Part shown: in pieces, positions 57,447 through 64,000 of the stretch
How the letters are laid out: every line of letters starts with the position of its first letter
How positions within the stretch are numbered: the first letter of the stretch is position 1
DNA from: Imbricaverruca yamaguchii
Lineage: Eukaryota > Arthropoda > Thecostraca > Neoverrucidae
Length of the DNA stretch: 64,000 nucleotides
Assembly (NCBI GenBank): GCA_034440575.1
Contig: JAOTOL010001656.1
Location: 3,598,501 to 3,662,500 of the forward strand
Direction of reading: 5' to 3'
Position numbers and translations under genes: made by a program
The notes under the pieces: model-generated
The model's database searches: none
The model's input: the letters and a program-made list of their open reading frames with translations, nothing else
Told to the model about the DNA's origin: nothing

Positions 57447-59258
57447 CAAATGGTTATCTACTGAATGACTCCTACAGACTTTGACACAGCAGAGTGAAGG
57501 ACGCGTTTTTGTATGATATACTTTGAATTCAGACTTAACCTTATCTAGGTTATGATTTTTAATTTTGATATTTCGAATAGTTCGGTGGGTGAAGGTGGGA
57601 GGACGGCGAATTCTTGCGATATTCTTGCCTGCCATTCCTAAACTTTTGGCGAATAGTACGAAACGTGGAACTAGGTGACATTCTCTAACTTTAATTTTCT
57701 ACTTCATGCCAAAGTCTTCGTTTCGTACTCTATTTGCATATGAGAGGCGGCACCAGGAGCAAATATTGTGAAGCACCTCCGACATATGTTTGGAAAAATG
57801 TAGGAACAGCGCATACATGACAAAGCAAATGTTCCTATATTTGTATTGTGCTGCTGACGTTTTGGAATCTTGGAGGTAGAGAGGAAAATTTTTTAATGTC
57901 AAAATGAGAGAGAATTTGCACTTACTTTCTGACGTGAAAAGCTCCATTTTGGACTTCTCCGTGAGTGTCTGTCTTCTTATCGAAGAGCGAGAAGTGAGCA
58001 GTCGTGGTTAAACAGCACCATTCAATCTACGAGTAAGAAGAAGAGAGGGAGGACACTGTTTTCGATGAGAAAAATGCAGGGCACTGCTGTTTTTTTTCAA
58101 ACCATGATACAACACCAATGTTTGATGTTGAATTAAGGCTTGATGTACAGAAAATCTCAGAATATGGTCAAGACAAGCTTTAAACAAAAACAAGACACTT
58201 CAGATACGTTAATCATGCAATCTCCAAAATTATAAAATGCCCTTCAAACTTGTCGTGAGGAATATTGCTCATAATTTGCCAACATGTTGAAAGAATATAA
58301 GTTGATTGCTTTGTAGATCACTTCACGTGATGAAAATAAGACTTAGATAGACTTGCTAGAAGCGAACAAGTTTACATTTGAGGGTTTATCTCTGAATGTG
58401 GAAAGTTATCTTATGGCAGATAACCTTCCAAGAACTAGAATATGCAGGACAGTTGACATGGGCTTATCGAAAGTGGAATATTTTCATATAAAAAGTTAGC
58501 AATTCCTGTACGACTGAAAATGGGTGACGTTGCACGTGGTTCAGTGGCTTTCAGGATTTCCTGGGGAAATACAATGTACTGACAGGAGGCATACTGGGTA
58601 CCAGCAGTTGTGCCAGCAAACCCTACACCGAAGATGGTGGTCATGTCAACAATACAAAGCTCGGGGTACTTGCTTCCATTATGAAATTGTATAATCGTTT
58701 GTTGGCCTTTCAATCTGCAATTTTAAAGACCACCTTAAGCCTGTTTCCTGGATGACCAGGCTTTGCCTTCTTCATCCAGCATTACGACTGTTCTCTACGA
58801 TTTGCTCCTAGGTTGGAAAGAGGTAAACCAAGACCGAATACCAATCACTGTTGCACATCGGGTCGGAAAAATAGGCTGTTGTTGACTTTTGGGCACCCAG
58901 AACATTATCCTCTCTTGAGAACTGTCCTCATTCTTCTCATCTAAAGCTTGAATGATCCTGTCTGACAGTGGACTGCTGTGGTATAATGATGAAGGCTCAC
59001 TGATAACTGAACGAAAAATATCCTCTCGGAATTCGAGGCATTTGACTTAGATTATTGTTCAGGTATTCCATGATACCCCCATTCCCCAATTCATTATTAC
59101 AAAGTACAAATTTCACCCTGGTTACGGTCTACGTATCTAGGCGTAAACAAGGATATTTTGTGGAAGGCTTTACACTACAGATAGCTTCCTGCATAGGCAA
59201 ATAAAAATATTGGGATTGTCCAGACGAAGTGGATCCCTATAGAAGACATAATGTATAA
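57447..59258. other. Unassigned sequence
   Basis: No gene recognised with confidence. A minus-strand 92-codon frame (58435-58713) and a short plus-strand stretch reading ITVAHRVG near 58845, loosely like LINE ORF1, are too weak to call. Confidence 0.45.
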
Positions 59259-60392
59259 CTATAATTGGACAGTAAAAAGTTTTTTAGTTTCTACAAGCTG
59301 AGTAAAGTTTCTAGCACAATTTGTCTACTGGAAGTAAATGGAACTATATTGGGTGAGGATACTGAGATGGTTGAGGAGCTAACCAAGCAGTTTAAATCAG
59401 TGTTTACATTGGAAGATATGACTAATCTGCCAACCGTACATCATAGTTCAGTGACATGTAACCGGATGAATGATGTTGATTTCATGGATAGTGATGTTGT
59501 TTTCAATCATATCAGGAAAATAAAATCAAACAAGACAGCAGGGCCTGATGAAATATATGCTAGGGTATTGCAGGAAGCTGAAAATGAACTGGCATTTCCA
59601 CGTAGTATAATATTTTGTAGATCAATTTCACAAAATGAAATTTCAACAGATTGGAAAAGGGCAAATGTAGTTCCTATTTTCAAGAAAGGAAAAAGAGGGA
59701 AAGTTGAAAACCATAGGCAAGTAAGCTTCACATCCCTAGTCTACAAGGTACTCGAATCGATCATCAAGGATGGAATAGATAGTTTTCTGGAAGGAAACAG
59801 ATTGATTCAAGATACTAAACATGGGTTTAGAAAAGGGTAATCGTGTCTCACAAATTTCTTGGACTTTTGAACTTAAATGTTAATGATGCAGCTTCAAGTC
59901 CATGGCACTGCAGGTGGCATCCCAAAATGGATGGAGTTGTGGCGTTCAGAGAGACAACACAGAGTGCTACTAAATAGTACAAAGTCATCATGGCAAAATG
60001 TTCTTAGTGGAGTCCCCAAGGGGTCAGCACTGAGGCCACTACTGTTCGTTATATTTGGAAATAACATTGAAAGTGGCCTAAGCAGGAAGGTTCTGAAATG
60101 TGCGGATGATTGGAAGGTCTTTAGGGCAATAACAGGTCACCATGACAATATCTCGCTGCAGAAAGACTTAGACGAACTTGTGAAATAGTCCGAAGAATGG
60201 CATTGACACAAAATCAATGACTCAACAGAAGGATTTAGGTGTTATTCTAAACACAAAATTGGGGGCATCAGAACAGACCAAGGAAGCCAGGAAGAAGGCA
60301 CTGAGAATGCTCGGGGCAATAAATAGGAATGTATCATACAGAAGTGAGGACGTCATCAGGAAGCTTTACTGTGCATATGTCAGGCCACACTA
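59259..60392 (+). mobile_element. CR1-like LINE, copy 4, internally deleted
   Basis: It starts at the FFSFYKLSKVSS region and ends inside CAYVRPH, so both the endonuclease and the C-terminus are missing. A deletion near 59870 removes the segment coding for the first catalytic Asp (YLDFSKAFD). A second, near 60195-60215, removes the region after the FADD block. It is about 85-90% like copy 3, older than the others. Confidence 0.88.
59265..60390 (+). pseudogene. CR1 ORF2 of copy 4
   Basis: First part 59265-59840 (GEDTEMVEELTKQF, NVVPIFKKGKRGKVEN, TKHGFRKG) ends in TAA at 59838. Second part 59877-60188 (NVLSGVPKGSALRPLLF, SRKVLKCADDWKVF) has CADD in place of FADD and GVPKG in place of GVPQG. 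Third part 60217-60400 (LGASEQTKEARKKALRML) ends as the sequence leaves CR1. Substitutions at conserved positions show long decay without selection. Confidence 0.88.
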
Positions 60393-60404
60393 CAGGCTAG
60401 GTTT

Positions 60405-60560
60405 TGCGCGAATTGTGCACATACATGCATGCGTACACATATGCACACGCACATACATTCACACATACATGCATACATGCACATGCACATGCATATACGC
60501 ATGCATGCATACATACGTACATACATACATGGATACATATACACATGCAGACATGCATGA
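60405..60560. repeat. Imperfect CATA/GCAT microsatellite
   Basis: ACATACATGCATGC-type words with many substitutions abut the broken end of CR1 copy 4. Confidence 0.85.
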
Positions 60561-60687
60561 TTTTGAACCACAAATTTGCCTGCAACCTGAAATTTTAGCA
60601 TTGTGCGTATGCAACTACCAAGTCCGATCGAATTGAACTACTTATCGCCCTGCGACATTCGTAGACATTCCACGACCAAAAACGAGG

Positions 60688-61785
60688 AACACAATTACTG
60701 CCACGTGTGTGGTCACCACTCGTGGGGACCACGTCATGAAGACTCTGGGCCGCAGGTAGTGGCAGATCAGCACACAATTACTGCCACGCGGGTGGTCACC
60801 ACTCGTGGGGACCACGTCATGAAGACTCTGGGCCGCAGGTAGTGGCAGATCAGCACACAATTACTGCCACGTGTGTGGTCACCACTCGTGGGGACCACGT
60901 CATGAAGACTCTGGGCCGCAGGTAGTGGCAGATCAGCACACAATTACTGCCACGTGTGTGGTCACCACTCGTGGGGACCACGTCATGAAGACTCTGGGCC
61001 GCAGGTAGTGGCAGATCAGCACACAATTACTGCCACGCGGGTGGTCACCACTCGTGGGGACCACGTCATGAAGACTCTGGGCCGCAGGTAGTGGCAGATC
61101 AGCACACAATTACTGCCACGCGGGTGGTCACCACTCGTGGGGACCACGTCATGAAGACTCTGGGCCGCAGGTAGTGGCAGATCAGCACACAATTACTGCC
61201 ACGCGGGTGGTCACCACTCGTGGGGACCACGTCATGAAGACTCTGGGCCGCAGGTAGTGGCAGATCAGCACACAATTACTGCCACGTGGGTGGTCACCAC
61301 TCGTGGGGACCACGTCATGAAGACTCTGGGCCGCAGGTAGTGGCAGATCAGCACACAATTACTGCCACGTGGGTGGTCACCACTCGTGGGGACCACGTCA
61401 ATAAGACTCTGGGCCGCAGGTAGTGGCAGATCAGCACACAATTACTGCCACGTGGGTGGTCACCACTCGTGGGGACCACGTCATGAAGACTCTGGGCCGC
61501 AGGTAGTGGCAGATCAGCACACAATTACTGCCACGTGGGTGGTCACCACTCGTGGGGACCACGTCATGAAGACTCTGGGCCGCAGGTAGTGGCAGATCAC
61601 TGCCGTGTCACCACTCGGGCACAATTACTGCCACGTGGGTGGTCACCACTCGTGGGGATCACGTCATGAAGACTCTGGGCCGCAGGTAGTGGCAGATCAG
61701 CACACAATTACTGCCACGTGGGTGGTCACCACTCGTGGGGACCGCGTCATGAAGACTCTGGGCCGCTGGTAGTGGCAGAGCGGCA
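60688..61785. repeat. 83-bp satellite, about 13 units
   Basis: Exact 83-bp period (for example 60691, 60774, 60857). Each unit holds ACAATTACTGCCACGYG, then the imperfect palindrome at GTGGTCACCACTCGTGGG-GACCAC, then GTCATGAAGACTCTGGGCCG and CAGGTAGTGGCAGATCAGC. Units differ by a few bases only (CGCGGG or CGTGTG). One junction near 61598-61622 is rearranged. The high similarity implies recent amplification or ongoing homogenisation. Confidence 0.97.
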
Positions 61786-62548
61786 TACGACGTGACAGTT
61801 CCGGCTCGGCTGCCTCCCGTGGATGCGATGTCGGCGCTGGCGGATATGCGGGCTCAAGTTCGCACTACCTCACCTGCCCTTTCCGCCGCGCCGGCGGCGG
61901 CAGGTGTTTGCGTTTACTTTTCAATTGTCTGGTTTTAGGGTAAATGCTGGTTGCGGCCGCCATGTGTCACGTCGGTACTCTGGCTGCATGACGCGATGCT
62001 ATTGTCAGGCAGCGAAAAGCGAACTGGACAAGTTCATTGTCGGGACAAACCGTTTTTTTCTTCTATTTTCACCAGTAATTTTTAATTATAAAGACTATGG
62101 GGCATTCATTTTTTTAAAAGTCCTTAAAGCACTCAAACAATTAAAAAATCACTTCAGAATGTCTCGCTTCGTGATTGGTCAACGTGCATGTGACGTCACG
62201 ACCATCCGCCGACTGGTTCTATCGACATGGTTTAGGGACATTGCGTTTATGGGCGTTGAATAGAAGAAAAAACGTGAAATTCTCCCACACAGTTTTGGCG
62301 TGGCAGAACCGATGTTGCTTGGCATTGATCAAGGTTGCAACTTCACGTTTTGCGATTCGGCCGCTCGGCGGCCCTACGTACCCTCCAGGCAGGCAATGTC
62401 GGCGCTTGACGTGCATCGAATCATGCCAGAACCTCAGTAATGTCTGAAAGCTTTCTGTCAACAGGTAAAAAACGACAGGGTTGGATATCTATAAAAGTTG
62501 TCGATTATGGCGCCAGAAGGTAGCTGACGTAACGCCGGATTAAGTAAG
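61786..62548. other. Unassigned sequence
   Basis: A plus-strand frame of 146 codons (61823-62263) is open but has no recognisable motif. Confidence 0.4.
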
Positions 62549-62722
62549 ACCATTATACATTTACTTCCTAATTTAGAACACCTGAGAAACTATTAAAAGG
62601 AATGCAACGCTATATTTTGCGACACAAATCCTGGAATTGAGTACAAAAAACTGCAGGATTAATACTTCATGGAAGTTATTCAAGATGATATCCAAATGTA
62701 GCACGTTCGATTTTCGTTTAGT
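62549..62722 (-). repeat. Second locus of the 175-bp dispersed repeat
   Basis: On the minus strand it reads CGAACGTGCTA, then AATAACTTCCATGAA, CAATTCCAGGATTTGTGTCG and TTTTAATAG, matching the first unit at 50550-50720 over about 160 bp. Confidence 0.8.
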
Positions 62723-63690
62723 TTAGTAGCGCGTTCGATTTCGTTTTAAGAACAGGTGACATTAGCGCATAGGTGACATTAGCGTCAGCGCATTACACAG
62801 AAGATGTGTGAATCGTTTTATTACAAGAAGTTGAGTGGCCGACTGCTTCCATTTGAATTTGAGGGCAAAGTGACGGGGTGAAATGATATGATAATAAAAC
62901 GAACCACACATCATTAGAAGGCTTGCTTCAATGCCATTCGAATTTGACCATCAGAAATTATTTGCACCTCTAGAAACAACCAACCATACTACTTTTTCAT
63001 CACCGCGTAACCACTAGCTGCCACAGTTAAGGAGTGTCAGCTCAGCGGTCCCGTTGTAAATTGGGTGATTTTACAACGGCTTTTTGCTCCCAGGTCACGT
63101 GGTCTCAGGAGCAAGATAGATTGAGATGAAGACCTGGCATAATAATCCAGATATATTAAAAGGGATCCCCAAATCTAATTCTCACATCAATCTTAATAAC
63201 GAAATAGCTTTTGCTATCGGCGCTGCTGAAATAAGTAGAATGAAACATACGAATATCAGCAAATTGCAGTATGCATTCTGATTTGCTTGGAGACGCAGCT
63301 CTACCGTATCTGGCAGCCTACGATTGACTGCAAGATGACAAATTAGCGCTATGGTTAAATTAGTGAGGGATGCGGTTATTACCAAACTTTCTGAAAAAAT
63401 GGTTGATAAAATGATCACAAAAATATACCTAATCAATGTGAACAAATTTTAAAAATCCATAACTGATACTCATGATCGCACCGCAAAACTAATACATATT
63501 CAAAACACCCCTCCCCCATGAGTAGGACGTTGGTGCAACGACTGATTTGTTACTTGCCGTCTATTGGGATATGGGTTTCGAAATATAAAATGGTTTAAGG
63601 GATATTATACTGAAAGCAATCCGTCTAAAGTCGTTATACTTCGACCGCCAAGCAACAATTTGTGTCAAGGAAAAAGCTGAGAAAATTGAT
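62723..63690. other. Unassigned AT-rich sequence
   Basis: A minus-strand frame (63182-63445) is rich in hydrophobic residues but has no family signature; it may be chance in AT-rich DNA. Confidence 0.4.
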
Positions 63691-63699
63691 TCAAACGGT

Positions 63700-64000
63700 A
63701 ACCGGACAAATGTACGTAAAGCAAATGTACGTATGGCAGATGTACGTACGCAAATGTACGTAAGAAAATGTACGTAAGCGCAGAAGTACATATGACAATT
63801 GTACGTAAGCACAGATGTATGTATGTCTAATGTACGTAGGCGCAAATGTACGATGACAAATGTACGTATGCACAAAAGTACATATGCGCAAATGTACGCA
63901 AGCACAAATGTACGTAAGCGCAAATGTACGCAACCGCAAAAGTACGGAAGCGCAAAAGTACGCATGTGTAAATGTACGTAAGCGCAAATGTACGCAAGAC
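63700..64000. repeat. 16-bp degenerate repeat running off the window
   Basis: About 18 units of GCRCAAATGTACGTAA, with an approximately 16-bp period and many substitutions, each carrying the palindromes TGTACG/GTAC. It continues past the right edge. The Cys/Phe/Thr-rich minus-strand frame across it is an artefact. Confidence 0.9.

Noticed and set aside
58820..58930. Short plus-strand stretch reading ITVAHRVG, similar to LINE ORF1 C-termini
   Set aside because: Only eight residues match, with stops on both sides and no coiled coil or RRM-like part nearby.
60688..61785. CRISPR-like array of regularly spaced near-identical repeats
   Set aside because: Units are directly tandem with no variable spacers, no Cas-like genes are present, and the host is a eukaryote.

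Overview
The window reads as repeat-rich, intergenic or intronic DNA from an animal, most probably an arthropod. It carries a (CCTAA)n tract, the arthropod telomere motif, at 44671-44698. It also holds several families of animal non-LTR retrotransposons, Gypsy-type LTR elements and tRNA-derived SINEs. I see no bacterial-style operons, ribosome binding sites or intact host genes. Almost every long open frame is either a decayed retrotransposon or a microsatellite/minisatellite that happens to lack stops.

Layout. 0.7-2.7 kb: a giant GACA tetranucleotide tract and a 14-bp minisatellite. 2.7-6.6 kb: two SINE copies and weakly conserved tandem repeats. 7.2-11.7 kb: a nearly full-length CR1-like LINE on the minus strand, with a coiled-coil/SGNH-esterase ORF1 and an endonuclease/reverse transcriptase ORF2. 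12.1-13.95 kb: three unrelated minisatellites side by side. 14.8-19.1 kb: a complete but frameshifted Gypsy element (LTR, gag, protease, RT/RNase H, integrase, LTR), followed by a second Gypsy-like LTR. 20.7-25.5 kb: TA microsatellites, a 149-bp tandem repeat split by a SINE, and a 46-bp minisatellite grading into a 35-bp one, all between two ~325-bp inverted arms. 26-29 kb: a second LINE (RT) and, on the other strand, RNase H remnants of a third. 29.4 kb: a CA tract. 30.4-31.7 kb: a diverged ~272-bp tandem repeat. 32-40 kb: ORF1, endonuclease and RT of a fourth LINE, whose RT is split at its FADD catalytic motif by a second CR1 copy. 41.7-45.7 kb: minisatellites, a telomere-like tract and a Gypsy RT fragment. 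46.5-49.2 kb: a third CR1 copy, almost intact. 50-56 kb: more minisatellites and a repeat carrying hairpins and AGGTCA half-sites. 57.3 kb: a tiny CR1 piece flanked by a 22-bp target-site duplication. 59.3-60.4 kb: a fourth long CR1 copy. 60.7-61.8 kb: an 83-bp satellite. 63.7 kb to the end: a 16-bp repeat.

The elements act as a layered record of insertions rather than a pathway. The same CR1 family appears five times in different states of decay, with LINEs inserted into LINEs and a SINE inserted into a satellite. One CR1 copy (36.8-39.9 kb) and one Gypsy LTR (about 19.0-19.1 kb) appear to be degraded by consensus error and not by mutation: the bases collapse into homopolymers while the alignment to clean copies is kept.

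I did not find a convincing new functional system. The most unusual items are the corrupted CR1 copy, the doubly truncated CR1 insertion with a 22-bp duplication, the LINE split at its catalytic motif, the hidden 272-bp array, and the hairpin-bearing repeats at 52.6-53.8 kb and 60.7-61.8 kb.
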